From the NCBI GenBank assembly GCA_016124855.1, contig WGMX01000037.1, positions 27,752 through 91,751 of the forward strand: a stretch of 64,000 nt of DNA, given 5' to 3'. This document shows, piece by piece, positions 52,172-62,179 of this stretch. Source of the stretch: Anaerolineaceae bacterium (GTDB lineage: Bacteria > Chloroflexota > Anaerolineae > Aggregatilineales > Phototrophicaceae). The position numbers and the translations under genes were made by a program. The first letter of the stretch is position 1. Each line of letters opens with the position of its first letter. Under the pieces are notes generated by a model. It worked only from the letters and a program-made list of their open reading frames with translations, was not told the DNA's origin and ran no database searches.

Positions 52172-54811
52172 ATGCCGGAACCACAAAATACATTTACCCA
52201 CTTACAAGCCATTATTGCATCTTTGAACCAGTCTGAATCATCGCAGCAAGCAGCTCAACAACTGGCTGATTGGCTCGGGCAGCAGTTTGGTTCGACCCTG
52301 ATCGCAATCTTGAATTTAGAATCGGCAGATCTGCAAGCCTATCCCAGCACGGGATATACGGCGGATGAGTCGCTGATGCAGTGGATGCAGTCGCCTGATT
52401 CGTGGTTGAAGTGGCAAGAGTGGGCTGCTCCGAGCCGGCACACTGCGGTTGAACCGGTTGTTGACTTGGCAGTAGATGACGAAGGACTGCTGCTGCCGCT
52501 GCGTTATGCCGAATCAGTCCGAGGCATGATCTGGTTAAAAACGCAGCACAGCGCCGAACAACTCCAAGCGGTTGTGCTGCTGGCTGAACTGCTGGCAGCA
52601 CGGCTTGACCATTTAAAATCCAGCGGAGGATGGAATACGCTGGTTGATAAGTTGAACGATTTTAGCCGTGCCTTAGCGCAGCAAGGCAGCAGTGAGGATA
52701 TTTGGAGTACTGTTGGCACACGCATCACCGAATTGTTTGATGCGACATCATTTTTCGTGGGTTTTTATGATCGGGTAAATGGAGTGCTGAATATTCCGTT
52801 AGCGGAAGAAGACGGCTTTCCAACCACGGTTGAGCCGATGCCGCTGCAAGGCATCAGTAAAGCTGTTATTACGCAGGGCAGCCCGCTTTATTTTCGAAAC
52901 ATCCTCATGGAACGTGACCGGCTTGCTGGTTACGGTACGGAAATTGAACCGAACGAACCCGGTAGTAACATGCTGTCGTGGTTAGGTGTTCCGCTGCGCA
53001 ACCAAACCAATGAAATCATCGGCCTAATTAGCATTCAAAGTGAGCTGCCAAACCATTTTAGCGATTCGGACTTAGCCTTATTGATTTTGATCGGGCTGCA
53101 AATGTCGCAGACGATTGAAAATCAACGTCTGTTGGAGGCGGAACAAGATCGGCGCCGAATAGCCAGTACGTTGATTGAAGTCAGCCGCGTGGTCAGTTCG
53201 ACGCTTGATCCGAACGCCGTACTCAGCCGCATTTTGGAGCCTTTAAGCCGGTTGATTCAATATGACCGTGCCTACATCATGCTGCCAAATGCCGGTATTG
53301 CGGATGGCAGTAAGATGACGGTGGCAGCCAGCCAAGGCACTTATGCCCTGACACCGGGACAAGAAATTTTGCTGCAAGAAGACAGCCCGGGGCGCTATGT
53401 TACGTTGTCAGCGCAGCCGATGGTTGTGCCGGATGTGCAGGCGCTGGTCACACAGGGGCGAACCGCGCGCGGGGATGGAGCAACTACACGGTCGTGGTTG
53501 GGTGCACCGATGGTAACGCAGGGGCGGGTAATCGGGTTGATTGTGCTGGAAAAGTTCGAGCCGAATTATTATAGCGAAGATCAAGCCAGCACGGTATTCG
53601 CGCTGGCACGGCAGGCCGGCATTGCGGTTGAGAATGCCCGTTTATATGAACAAACGATGGAAGCCAACCGCCTAAAGAGCGAGTTTTTGGCAAATATGAG
53701 CCATGAGCTGCGCACACCGCTGAACGCCATCATCGGTTACAGTGAACTGCTGCTCAGCCAAGTATATGGTGAGCTGAACGCCAAACAATATGACCGTGTC
53801 TCGCGGGTTGTGAGCGGTGGTAAGCATCTGTTAGAGATGATTAATGGGGTGTTGGATTTGTCGCGGATTGAAGCCGGACAAATGAATCTGACACTGGCGA
53901 TGGTGTCTATTGAAGAAGTGGTTTATGACGCGATGGCCGACATAACACCGCAGGTTGAGGCGAAAAACCTGAAACTCAATGTCAACCTACAACCGTTACT
54001 ACCTACCATTCAGGCCGATTCGCAGCGTATACGTCAGATCATCACCAATTTGATGGGCAACGCTGTGAAGTTTACTGCTGAAGGCGAAGTTCAGGTAGAA
54101 GCGGTTACAGCGACCTTGCAGGGCGGCTTAACCATTGCCGGATACACCATACCGGAGCGGCTCAAAGTACGGGATGGCAACTGGTTGGTCATCAGTGTTA
54201 AAGATACGGGGATTGGTATCGCAAAAGAGCATCAAGGATTTATTTTTGATGCGTTCCGGCAGGTGGACAGTTCCAGCGTTCGTAAATATGAAGGTTCTGG
54301 CTTAGGCTTGGCGATTACCCAGCAGCTTGTGCGCATTCACGGTGGATTTATGTGGGTTGAAAGCGAGTTAGGGCAAGGGAGCACCTTTATTGTGCTGCTG
54401 CCTGTCCGTGCGGAGGCGGCTTACCAGCCTATGATAGAACCTGCCGATACATCCCGTCCGACGATTTTGTTGGTGGATGACGATCCCGCTGCCTTGCAAA
54501 TTTTGCAGGACTCGCTGAATGGCACACCCTATCAAGTGATGGCGACGACTAATCCGGAGCAAGGTTTGGAAGTGGCAAAACGTCTGCGTCCGGCGTTGAT
54601 TATCGCGGATGTGATGATGCCGGGGATGAATGGCTGGGAACTGTTGTATGAATTAAAGACTGACCCGCTGACGGCCTATATTCCGACGGTCATTATCTCG
54701 ATTGCCGAGCAGCGCATGGACGATCCACAGGGTTGGGCGGCGGCTTACCTGACCAAGCCGGTTACGCGCGAGTCGCTCCTGTACACCCTAGACCGTTTGG
54801 GCATTACCTGA
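52172..54811 (+). CDS. GAF-domain hybrid sensor histidine kinase / response regulator
   Basis: 879 residues. N-terminal sensing region with GAF-like domains at about 10-160, 170-320 and 335-485. HisKA with EFLANMSHELRTPLNAI, His near 510. HATPase_c with the N box NLMGNAVKFTAEGEV, then DTGIGIAKEHQGFIFDAFRQV and GSGLGLAI. C-terminal receiver from about 766 (TILLVDDDPAALQIL) with Asp near 813 in ADVMMPGMNG. No membrane helices, so it senses inside the cell. The gene starts 178 bases after doc, behind two palindromes. Confidence 0.93.
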   Translation: MPEPQNTFTHLQAIIASLNQSESSQQAAQQLADWLGQQFGSTLIAILNLESADLQAYPSTGYTADESLMQWMQSPDSWLKWQEWAAPSRHTAVEPVVDLAVDDEGLLLPLRYAESVRGMIWLKTQHSAEQLQAVVLLAELLAARLDHLKSSGGWNTLVDKLNDFSRALAQQGSSEDIWSTVGTRITELFDATSFFVGFYDRVNGVLNIPLAEEDGFPTTVEPMPLQGISKAVITQGSPLYFRNILMERDRLAGYGTEIEPNEPGSNMLSWLGVPLRNQTNEIIGLISIQSELPNHFSDSDLALLILIGLQMSQTIENQRLLEAEQDRRRIASTLIEVSRVVSSTLDPNAVLSRILEPLSRLIQYDRAYIMLPNAGIADGSKMTVAASQGTYALTPGQEILLQEDSPGRYVTLSAQPMVVPDVQALVTQGRTARGDGATTRSWLGAPMVTQGRVIGLIVLEKFEPNYYSEDQASTVFALARQAGIAVENARLYEQTMEANRLKSEFLANMSHELRTPLNAIIGYSELLLSQVYGELNAKQYDRVSRVVSGGKHLLEMINGVLDLSRIEAGQMNLTLAMVSIEEVVYDAMADITPQVEAKNLKLNVNLQPLLPTIQADSQRIRQIITNLMGNAVKFTAEGEVQVEAVTATLQGGLTIAGYTIPERLKVRDGNWLVISVKDTGIGIAKEHQGFIFDAFRQVDSSSVRKYEGSGLGLAITQQLVRIHGGFMWVESELGQGSTFIVLLPVRAEAAYQPMIEPADTSRPTILLVDDDPAALQILQDSLNGTPYQVMATTNPEQGLEVAKRLRPALIIADVMMPGMNGWELLYELKTDPLTAYIPTVIISIAEQRMDDPQGWAAAYLTKPVTRESLLYTLDRLGIT

Positions 54812-54969
54812 GCGGCAGATGGGCTAGAATACCCATTTCGCCCCTTTGTTTTTCCACATTTAATGGAACCAAACTCAATAACATCCCGTCTAAAAATGAG
54901 ACTGGATTGTTTTTATTGCCTGTCTTCGTAAGATGAAGGTAATGCATCGCATTAAAGAAGGAGACAAAA

Positions 54970-56085
54970 ATGCGGTTCAAATGGATAACAGTTTTGAGCT
55001 TTTGTCTGCTGTTGAGCCTCGGTTTTGGGCAAATAACGTTGGCGCAAGATTCGCCTGCGGTACGCACGATTCCCATTACTAGCCGGGGATTTGGCGCGAA
55101 ATTATCACCGGATGGAAAAACCCTTGTTACATTTGAGAACACACTTTTGCTCAACCTCAAGCAAGTGGATCCCGCGACTTTGCCGATGCATGTGTTTGAC
55201 ATCAGCACGGGTAAGGAACGGGGGCAGTTGAGCGATTTTACGGATTACGCTTCTGATGTGGCTTTTACCAGCAGCGGCAGGCGTATGGTTTCGCTGCATA
55301 TGAACGGCGACCTTATTGTTTGGGATGTTCCTACCATGAAGGCAGTAAAGCGTTTCCAAACACCGCTGCTCGGCAATGTTCAGCTCAAGATGTTTCCTGA
55401 TAACAAGCGTATCTTGACCGTGTTTCCGGGCATTCCACATCGTATGTTGGTGATTGATACAGATACAGGGGCGATCACACAAACATTTGGCAACCATTTC
55501 GATTCCTTTATGGATTTTCAAGCCAACTATACCCAGTTTCCGGCGCAAGGTGATGTGATGTTTGCCAGTTTCGGGTTGTCGGCAAACGGTAAGCTGGTGG
55601 CGACCGCTACCGCCAATGACGAGGTAGGAATACGGACATTAGCCGACAATCAATATCAAGTGGTTCGCCAAAAGTCGGATAAACCGGCGCTGTTTAACAT
55701 CCGGCAGTTGGTGTTTACGCCGGATAATAAGGCGTTGCTTTACTTCGATGGCGCAGATAACAAAATCCATATTTGGGATATTGCTGCCAAGTCAGAAAAG
55801 GCCGCGCTGGATATCGGTTCGGACAGTTTTGCACTGTCAGCCGATGGGAAAACGATTGCGTGGATAACGCGGGTTAAAGATGCGCCAAGTACCATATCCT
55901 TTGCGCCGCTGGATGCCCCCGATAAGGCAGTAAAGCTGCTGACGGTTAAGGATGGGTTACAGGCTGCGCCGCGCGTGTCGTGGTTGAATTTTACGCCCAA
56001 GGGAAAACAATTGGTGGTCGGTGGATTTTTTGATCGGGATGAGGTCGGCAACGAGATTTATGTGATGGACCTTACGAAATTCTGA
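54970..56085 (+). CDS. Exported WD40-like beta-propeller protein
   Basis: 371 residues, ATG after AAGGAGA. Signal peptide MRFKWITVLSFCLLLSLGFGQ, cleavage after ALA/AQ near 26. The body has repeats with the WD40/propeller pattern: LSPDGKTLVTF, VAFTSSGRRMVSLHMNG, FSPDN-like FTPDNKALLYFDGAD, ALSADGKTIAW. WD40 or TolB-type blade repeats are short and irregular. It probably binds a partner outside the cell. Not in an operon. Confidence 0.8.
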   Translation: MRFKWITVLSFCLLLSLGFGQITLAQDSPAVRTIPITSRGFGAKLSPDGKTLVTFENTLLLNLKQVDPATLPMHVFDISTGKERGQLSDFTDYASDVAFTSSGRRMVSLHMNGDLIVWDVPTMKAVKRFQTPLLGNVQLKMFPDNKRILTVFPGIPHRMLVIDTDTGAITQTFGNHFDSFMDFQANYTQFPAQGDVMFASFGLSANGKLVATATANDEVGIRTLADNQYQVVRQKSDKPALFNIRQLVFTPDNKALLYFDGADNKIHIWDIAAKSEKAALDIGSDSFALSADGKTIAWITRVKDAPSTISFAPLDAPDKAVKLLTVKDGLQAAPRVSWLNFTPKGKQLVVGGFFDRDEVGNEIYVMDLTKF

Positions 56086-56166
56086 GTAACGAATGTTAGG
56101 TAAAACACAGAGGCGCGTTTAAATGTTGAATGCGCCTCGTGATTTATCCGGTTGGATTCTAATACA

Positions 56167-57360
56167 TTATTCGTTTGGCAGCAGTGCATCGTGGACGGCT
56201 GTGAGAAGTGCATGGTCGGGTGAGTCGTTGGAGAGTTCCCAGATCATCACACCAGCGAAGTTGTTCTGTTTGACGTAATCCGCTTTGTAGGCCAGCGATT
56301 CAGGGTCGTCGTAGCTAATCATCATGCCTGCTTTGGGGTTAAAAAGCCACGGCACTTTGGCGACATCATCCCAATGACGCTCCATCAGCGGGAACCAATC
56401 CTTTGAGATCGCTTTGTAATCCAACGTGCCTTCGCCCGAAATTCCGCCGTAAGGTTGGAACAGACCGTCATTTTGTGTACCGACTTCTTTCCAGATGTGA
56501 CCGTAAAATGGTACGCCCAAGACCAACTTTTCCGCCGGAACACCTGCGGCAAGATAGGCTTTGAGGGCGGTATCGGCGTTGTTATTGGCTGAGGAGTCGG
56601 ATTTGGATTGATAGACCGGCGCGTTATGTCCGGTGGTAGGTGTCCATGGGCCAGCGAAATCGTAAGCCATGACATTAATCCAATCAAGCTGCTCTTGAAC
56701 CTGCTTCCAGTCAACTTTGCTGACAGCGTCTTTGTTCGATCCAGCGGCAATGGTCAGCAGATAATGCTCACCGTCAATCCCGCCTTGAGCATCGAGTTGG
56801 GTACGGAGTTCAGTCAGCAGCAGGACGAAATTGGCGGTATCTTCGGGGCGTTCAACGTTGCCGCTATTACCGCCGCCCGTTGGATATTCCCAGTCAATAT
56901 CGAGGCCATCAAAGCCATATTGTTTCATGAACGCGACACACGAGGTGGCGAACTTCTTGCGCGACTCGTCGGTTAGGGCAACATCCGAAAATTTGGATGA
57001 CCACGTCCAGCCGCCGATGGAAATCAGTGTATGCAAGTCCGGATGTTGTTCCTTGAGCAGTTCCAATTGATGAAAGTTGCCGAGCAAGCCATCGCCTTCT
57101 TTTTCGCCCGGATAAGAAAATTGAGTATCCGCCCATTCATCACCGAGGACACATTCGCCCGAGTCGCTGATGTTGGCAAAGGCATAATTGATGTCGGTCA
57201 GCATATCCGCCGCAATATCCGTCACAAAATACTGGCGCGCATAGATGCTCCATGACGAGAAATAAGCAATGATGTGCTGCGGGGATTCACCTTCAGCGCG
57301 AACAGAAACTCCGATGAGCGATAGGCTGAGGACGACTAAAACAATTAAACGGCGAGCCAT
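56167..57360 (-). CDS. Secreted GH18 chitinase
   Basis: 397 residues. Signal peptide MARRLIVLVVLSLSLIGVSVRA. GH18 TIM barrel with substrate strand ISIGGWTWSSKFSD and the catalytic FDGLDIDWEYP near 150-160 (DxxDxDxE, acid Glu at the end), then MAYDFAGPW and the C-terminal VMIWELSND. It cleaves chitin or related beta-1,4-GlcNAc polymers outside the cell, possibly for feeding on fungal or insect debris. AAGGAG is 6 bases before the ATG. Confidence 0.93.
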   Translation of the reverse strand: MARRLIVLVVLSLSLIGVSVRAEGESPQHIIAYFSSWSIYARQYFVTDIAADMLTDINYAFANISDSGECVLGDEWADTQFSYPGEKEGDGLLGNFHQLELLKEQHPDLHTLISIGGWTWSSKFSDVALTDESRKKFATSCVAFMKQYGFDGLDIDWEYPTGGGNSGNVERPEDTANFVLLLTELRTQLDAQGGIDGEHYLLTIAAGSNKDAVSKVDWKQVQEQLDWINVMAYDFAGPWTPTTGHNAPVYQSKSDSSANNNADTALKAYLAAGVPAEKLVLGVPFYGHIWKEVGTQNDGLFQPYGGISGEGTLDYKAISKDWFPLMERHWDDVAKVPWLFNPKAGMMISYDDPESLAYKADYVKQNNFAGVMIWELSNDSPDHALLTAVHDALLPNE

Positions 57361-57451
57361 AAAAAACTCCTTAAAAGAGTTACAGGTGCTAATCTTTGAG
57401 TTGCAAGAAAATTACAAAGCGGATTTTACCACGCGCGGCTCAACCACCAAG

Positions 57452-58195
57452 CTAATCCGAGAAGTTGGTGATTTTGGTGCGGATGTCTCCGCCGGTGATG
57501 TCGTGGTAGACAGCGGCGAGATACTGCTGGCGTTCAGGGTTTTTATAGGCTTTATAGTAATCCCATGCGAGATTGAAATAGCATTCGTCCCCGCACCAAA
57601 AGGCGGCTTTAAGTTGGCTGACAGCGGCAGGCGAGGACTCGGGATTGGTCAAGATGGTGTTGACAGCGCTGTTGACATAGCTGGATGTTGCCGACTGCAC
57701 AACCAGCGGAATGACGATGATGGCGACTGCGCCGAGGAACATGCTCAGGCGGCGATGGGGAAGTGTGGAGGCATCGGCAAGCGCCCGTTTGCGCTGACGA
57801 TAATAGACGATAGCCGTCAATAGAGGTGTGAAACCTAATAATCCAATCCCTGACATGCCGATACCAAGCACGCTGAAAGGCAGCAGCGCAATCCCTAAAA
57901 TGGCCGATACAAACAGCGCAATCGTAAACACCCCGACGATGTAAGCGGCATGGGGGATTAGGCGGCTGCGGAAGAAAAGCCAGCCGGTTAGGATGGTGAC
58001 GACTAAACCAATGGCGACATAATAGAAAATTTTGACAGGTGCCAGTAATCCGCCTGAAGAGAGAAACGACGCGCTGCCCTTAAAGACTATTGGATCGAGG
58101 ACAAGGCAGACAATCGGGGCAAGCACACCGAACACAAAGTGAAAGCTGCTTTGCCGCATATTGCTGGTCGATGGCGATGTTACCGCTGCACTCAT
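57452..58195 (-). CDS. Four-helix membrane protein of unknown function
   Basis: 247 residues from the ATG at 58195; an ATG at 58201 lies too close to the AAGGA site. Four hydrophobic helices between residues 20 and 140 (VFGVLAPIVCLVLDPIV, IFYYVAIGLVVTILTG, AAYIVGVFTIALFVSAI and SVLGIGMSGIGLLGFTPLL), then another near 160 and a polar C-terminal part with paired Cys (WCGDECYF). Resembles small DUF4190-type membrane proteins, weakly. Convergent-like spacing with the chitinase gene does not show linkage. Confidence 0.65.
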   Translation of the reverse strand: MSAAVTSPSTSNMRQSSFHFVFGVLAPIVCLVLDPIVFKGSASFLSSGGLLAPVKIFYYVAIGLVVTILTGWLFFRSRLIPHAAYIVGVFTIALFVSAILGIALLPFSVLGIGMSGIGLLGFTPLLTAIVYYRQRKRALADASTLPHRRLSMFLGAVAIIVIPLVVQSATSSYVNSAVNTILTNPESSPAAVSQLKAAFWCGDECYFNLAWDYYKAYKNPERQQYLAAVYHDITGGDIRTKITNFSD

Positions 58196-58333
58196 CGTCA
58201 TTTCCTTGTGTCATTGAAGTGCTGATGCTATTTTAGCACCTTTTATATGTCCAGCTTATTCACTCGCATCTGGTCATTGAACGAGCAATCAGGCACAATG
58301 CGCGCTGGATGAGTGAAGGTGAGAAGGTTGATT

Positions 58334-60964
58334 GTGAAACAGCTTGTGCAAAAGCCGCTGTTCTGGTTAGCGCTGATTATGATGTTAGGTACTGTGCCGC
58401 GCGTGGTCAATTTGGAGCGTGTGCCGGTCGGCAGTGATGGCGACGTAGCGTGGTATGGCATCAATGCGCTGGACTGGGTTGATCGCGGTGTAATGCCCTA
58501 CTACATACGCGAGTTATACGGCGCGGAACCGCTGTCGGTGTATGGCATCGGCGCGATGATTCCGCTGGTCGGGATTAATCAAACAACGGCACGTTTAGCC
58601 ACGGCTTTATGGAATGTTATGGGCATCGGTTTGCTCTATGCGGCGGCTTATTGGCTGCTGGCGGATGCACCGCGTCGCCTGCGAATCCTTGCTGGACTGA
58701 TGAGTGCTTTAGCGGCGGCCATCAGTCTGCACGCCATTTTCATCAGCCGGCTTGGCTTGCCTGCACCCTATATTCCGGCGGCAGTGGCCCTGTTAATGGC
58801 GACTACCGCTTGGGCACGGGCAAAGGGTAAATGGTGGCGTTGGGCATTAGCGGGTGCGGCGCTGGCCTTGACCCAGTATATCTACATTGCCGCGCGAGTC
58901 ATTCCGCTGGCAGTCGTCGTCTGGTTTTTGCACGACGCGCTGCTGAATCGAGCGGGTTTCAAAACACGCTGGCGCGGCTGGATGATTATGGCAGTGACCG
59001 CCTTCATTTTAGTATCGCCCAATTTGTATACGTATCTGACTTTACCAAGAGCGTTCTTCGGGCGGGCAGAGGCTGCCAAACCCTTCAGCGGCGCGTTGAT
59101 CTGGACGTTTGATACGTCTCCTTACGGTGGGCCGTTGGCATTAATCTGGAACAAACTCGTCCATAACTTCGAGGCGGTTGGAATTGTCTGGAATTACGGG
59201 CCGTATACCACTGAATTGGCGCAGCCCATTCTCACGCCGCCGTTTTTCGTCGGATTTTTGCTGACGTTGGTGATCCTAGTACGTCAGCCGCGCCGGACTG
59301 CTGCCGCGTGGTTATGGTTGGCGATGCCCTTGGTGCTGCTGCCAGATTTGCTGACAAGCGCCACCAGCCAACCGCACGCCATGCGCCAGATTGATGTACT
59401 GACGTTCGTGTTTTTGCTGGCGGGCATCGGCTTGGCTTATGGATGGGAGTGGGTGAGTAACTACCTGAATGCAACCCCCACCCGTAAACGAGGGAGAGAA
59501 AGTACAAATACAGCATTGGTGATTGGATTGGCGTTGGTCATTGCTGTGCCGTCGGCATGGGATATGTACCGCTATTTTGTGCTTGAGGTTCCGCAGCAGT
59601 ACGCCGACCCCAAAACCAGTTGGATGAACGATCAAGCTTCGTTGGACATCAGCCGTCGGATTGTCTCGCAGCCCGACCAAGCTTATTTGATACCCTATAC
59701 CGAATGGGAACGCTCGACCATCAGTTGGATGACAGCCGATGTGTTCCGTCAGCGAAGCAGCGCAATTACGGTTGATGGTCAGTTGCGAATCGACAATCCG
59801 CCGGACAAGCTGACGATTTTACGTCCGGCTGATCCCACGCGCGTGCGCTGGGATGGCACAACTGCGCAGGTCGATGACCGTTTATGGGTGTTGTTGGACA
59901 AAGGGCGAACACTGCTTCTGCCGCCGTTGACTGACGAACAAACCGGGGTAGTCAAGCAGGCCAAAGCCGCATCCGGCGCGGAAGAACTGCGCGACAGAAG
60001 TGATTTGACGATTGCCTTCTTCTATCATGTGACGACCCCTGCCGGATTGTTCGCGCCGCGACAGGTGGTCGATAACGCAGCGGACGCGAATTTTGGCGAT
60101 GAGCTGCATTTGGCAGGCTACAGCGTGCCGAATGCCGATCTTACGTCAGGGCAGCCGTTTTTTGTCACCTTGTATTGGACGACACTCAAACCGCCGAGCG
60201 AGGATTATGAAATCTTCGTGCAGTTATGGAACGATCAAGGGCAGGCTGTAGCTCAATGGCAGAACGTACCTTTCGGCGCGATGTATCGCACACGCATATG
60301 GCGAGAAACCGAAATGTTAGCCACCCATCATTGGCTGCAACTGCCAGCCGATGCACCGGTTGGACGTTATCGTTTGGTCGCGGGAGTCTATCATGGTCTG
60401 AAAGCGCAGCGGGCGACTATCGAGGGCAGCAGCGCGGATACAACCAACAACATAGCGATGCTCGGCAATTTACGTGTGCCTTTGACTGAAACACCCGCGA
60501 GTTTGCCCGCGCCGCCGCAAGTGATTACATTGGGTGGTTTGTTCGGTGTCAAAGGGTTAGGGATAACGGTCGATGACAAAGTACAAACGCCGGACAGCCA
60601 ACTGTCGCTCAAGGCCGGTCAGACGATCAACCTGAAACTGCTGTGGGATGTATTGAAACCGCCGCCTGTGGATTACACCTTGTTCCTCCATCTGACTCCT
60701 ATCGGCACAGATCAACCCGCCGCACAAGTAGACCGGCTCATCCGACCGGATTATCCAACCGGCGCGTGGCGAACGGGCGACCAAATCAATGATTCGTTGG
60801 ATTTTGCCTTACCCGCTGATCTACCCGAAGGTAATTATGAGCTGTGGTTAGGTGTCTATTACTGGCAGACCAATGAGCGGCTCGCAATCCAGACGCGCGG
60901 CGATGGCGATGTGACGACGGATCAACGGCTGCGGTTGGCGGAACTGACAATCGAAGGCAATTAA
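58334..60964 (+). CDS. GT-C/GT39-like membrane glycosyltransferase with extracytoplasmic C-terminal domains
   Basis: 876 residues from the GTG at 58334 (AGAAGG 6 bases upstream). About ten membrane helices in the first 420 residues; the first loop has a conserved acidic pair (VGSDGDVAWYGINALDW), as in polyprenol-phosphate-mannose dependent GT-C enzymes. The C-terminal 450 residues are extracytoplasmic and contain two beta-sandwich modules (FFVTLYWTTLKPPSEDYEIFVQ, INLKLLWDVLKPPPVDYTLFLH) that look like duplicates. It should glycosylate cell surface polymers using the donor from the GT2 enzyme at 47803-48567. Confidence 0.82.
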   Translation: MKQLVQKPLFWLALIMMLGTVPRVVNLERVPVGSDGDVAWYGINALDWVDRGVMPYYIRELYGAEPLSVYGIGAMIPLVGINQTTARLATALWNVMGIGLLYAAAYWLLADAPRRLRILAGLMSALAAAISLHAIFISRLGLPAPYIPAAVALLMATTAWARAKGKWWRWALAGAALALTQYIYIAARVIPLAVVVWFLHDALLNRAGFKTRWRGWMIMAVTAFILVSPNLYTYLTLPRAFFGRAEAAKPFSGALIWTFDTSPYGGPLALIWNKLVHNFEAVGIVWNYGPYTTELAQPILTPPFFVGFLLTLVILVRQPRRTAAAWLWLAMPLVLLPDLLTSATSQPHAMRQIDVLTFVFLLAGIGLAYGWEWVSNYLNATPTRKRGRESTNTALVIGLALVIAVPSAWDMYRYFVLEVPQQYADPKTSWMNDQASLDISRRIVSQPDQAYLIPYTEWERSTISWMTADVFRQRSSAITVDGQLRIDNPPDKLTILRPADPTRVRWDGTTAQVDDRLWVLLDKGRTLLLPPLTDEQTGVVKQAKAASGAEELRDRSDLTIAFFYHVTTPAGLFAPRQVVDNAADANFGDELHLAGYSVPNADLTSGQPFFVTLYWTTLKPPSEDYEIFVQLWNDQGQAVAQWQNVPFGAMYRTRIWRETEMLATHHWLQLPADAPVGRYRLVAGVYHGLKAQRATIEGSSADTTNNIAMLGNLRVPLTETPASLPAPPQVITLGGLFGVKGLGITVDDKVQTPDSQLSLKAGQTINLKLLWDVLKPPPVDYTLFLHLTPIGTDQPAAQVDRLIRPDYPTGAWRTGDQINDSLDFALPADLPEGNYELWLGVYYWQTNERLAIQTRGDGDVTTDQRLRLAELTIEGN

Positions 60965-60973
60965 GGGGATGTG

Positions 60974-61969
60974 ATGAAAGCAGTTCAATTTGATCGTCAT
61001 GGCGGCGCGGACGTATTGAAAGTAGTTGACATTGATATTCCTCAACTCGGCGCTAACGATGTGCTGGTACATAACCAAGCGATTGGCGTGAATTACGTCG
61101 ATGTGCAGCATCGTCAAGGTGGTTATTATCCGGTTGGATTACCGTTGATTCCCGGTATCGAGGCGGCAGGCATCGTCGAAGCCGTTGGCGCAAATGTGCG
61201 GGCACTTCAAGCGGGTGATCGGGTGGCTTACGCCGGATACATGGGCGGGAATTACGCCGAATATACCCGTGTGCCGGTTGATAAACTGGTACCTGTACCT
61301 GACGAGATAACCTTTGAACAAGCGGCAGGCGGATTGATGCAGGGTTTAACGGCCTACGTTCTGACACAGCAAGTCTATCCAGTGAAATCTGGCGATTGGG
61401 TACTGGTGCAAGCCGCAGCAGGTGGAGTTGGTTTGATGCTGGTACAGCTTGCCAAAGCCTATGGTGCAACCGTCATTGGAACAGTTTCGAGCGCCTCAAA
61501 AGCGACTGCCGCACGTAAGGCCGGAGCCGATCATATCGTTCTCTACACTCAAGAGGACTTCCACGCGTCGGTTATGGGATTGACGCAGAACGAAGGTGTG
61601 CATGTGGTCTATGATGCGGTGGGTCAAACCACCTTTGAACAAGGAATGCGTTCGCTGCGGAAACGCGGACATATGGTGGTTTACGGGCAAACCAGTGGCA
61701 GCGGCCCGTTAATGCTCGACGTAAACCGCTTATCAGGCATCACCGAGAACAGCTTCGCCGGTTCGTTAACGGTGACGTGGGCGGCAGCCAGCCATTACAT
61801 CGAAGATCACAAAGATTTGCTGGCCTGTGCCAGAGCCGTTTTTGACTTGATGGCTGCGGATCGTCTCAAAATTCAAATCGCCAAACAACTCCCACTCAAT
61901 CAAGCAGCGGATGCTCATCGGTTGCTCGAATCGCGTCAGGTCGCGGGTAAAGTTTTGCTGCTGCCTTAA
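60974..61969 (+). CDS. Quinone oxidoreductase (zinc-free MDR family)
   Basis: 331 residues; the ATG at 60974 with AAGGGG five bases upstream is preferred to the GTG at 60971. Medium-chain reductase: N-terminal GroES-like domain (MKAVQFDRHGGADVL, IGVNYVDVQHRQG, GIEAAGIVEAVG), NADPH site AAAGGVGLMLVQLAKAYGA near 146-164, no structural zinc Cys. Reduces quinones or related enones with NADPH. Follows the membrane glycosyltransferase by 9 bases. Confidence 0.92.
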   Translation: MKAVQFDRHGGADVLKVVDIDIPQLGANDVLVHNQAIGVNYVDVQHRQGGYYPVGLPLIPGIEAAGIVEAVGANVRALQAGDRVAYAGYMGGNYAEYTRVPVDKLVPVPDEITFEQAAGGLMQGLTAYVLTQQVYPVKSGDWVLVQAAAGGVGLMLVQLAKAYGATVIGTVSSASKATAARKAGADHIVLYTQEDFHASVMGLTQNEGVHVVYDAVGQTTFEQGMRSLRKRGHMVVYGQTSGSGPLMLDVNRLSGITENSFAGSLTVTWAAASHYIEDHKDLLACARAVFDLMAADRLKIQIAKQLPLNQAADAHRLLESRQVAGKVLLLP

Positions 61970-62057
61970 AATGAGTTTGATAGGAAACAATCTGAAATTT
62001 ATAATTGAAACGCCAGACACTATAATGACATTTAATTTCTTAATGCGGAATGCTTGT

Positions 62058-62081
62058 GTAGGGGCGTGCGGCTGTGCGCCC
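62058..62081. repeat. GTAGGG-type hairpin repeat
   Basis: GTAGGGGCGTGCGGCTGTGC plus GCCC folds as GGGCGTGC against GTGCGCCC. Compared with 3390-3413, paired positions change but the layout and central GGCTGTGC stay. Confidence 0.55.
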
Positions 62082-62179
62082 TCGTATTTTTTCCCTCCGC
62101 AGCTTCATTGTAAATAAATTTCTTAATCGGTTTTTCACCAAACGGCATCAATATCAAATGAACAAAGGTGTGCAGGTCA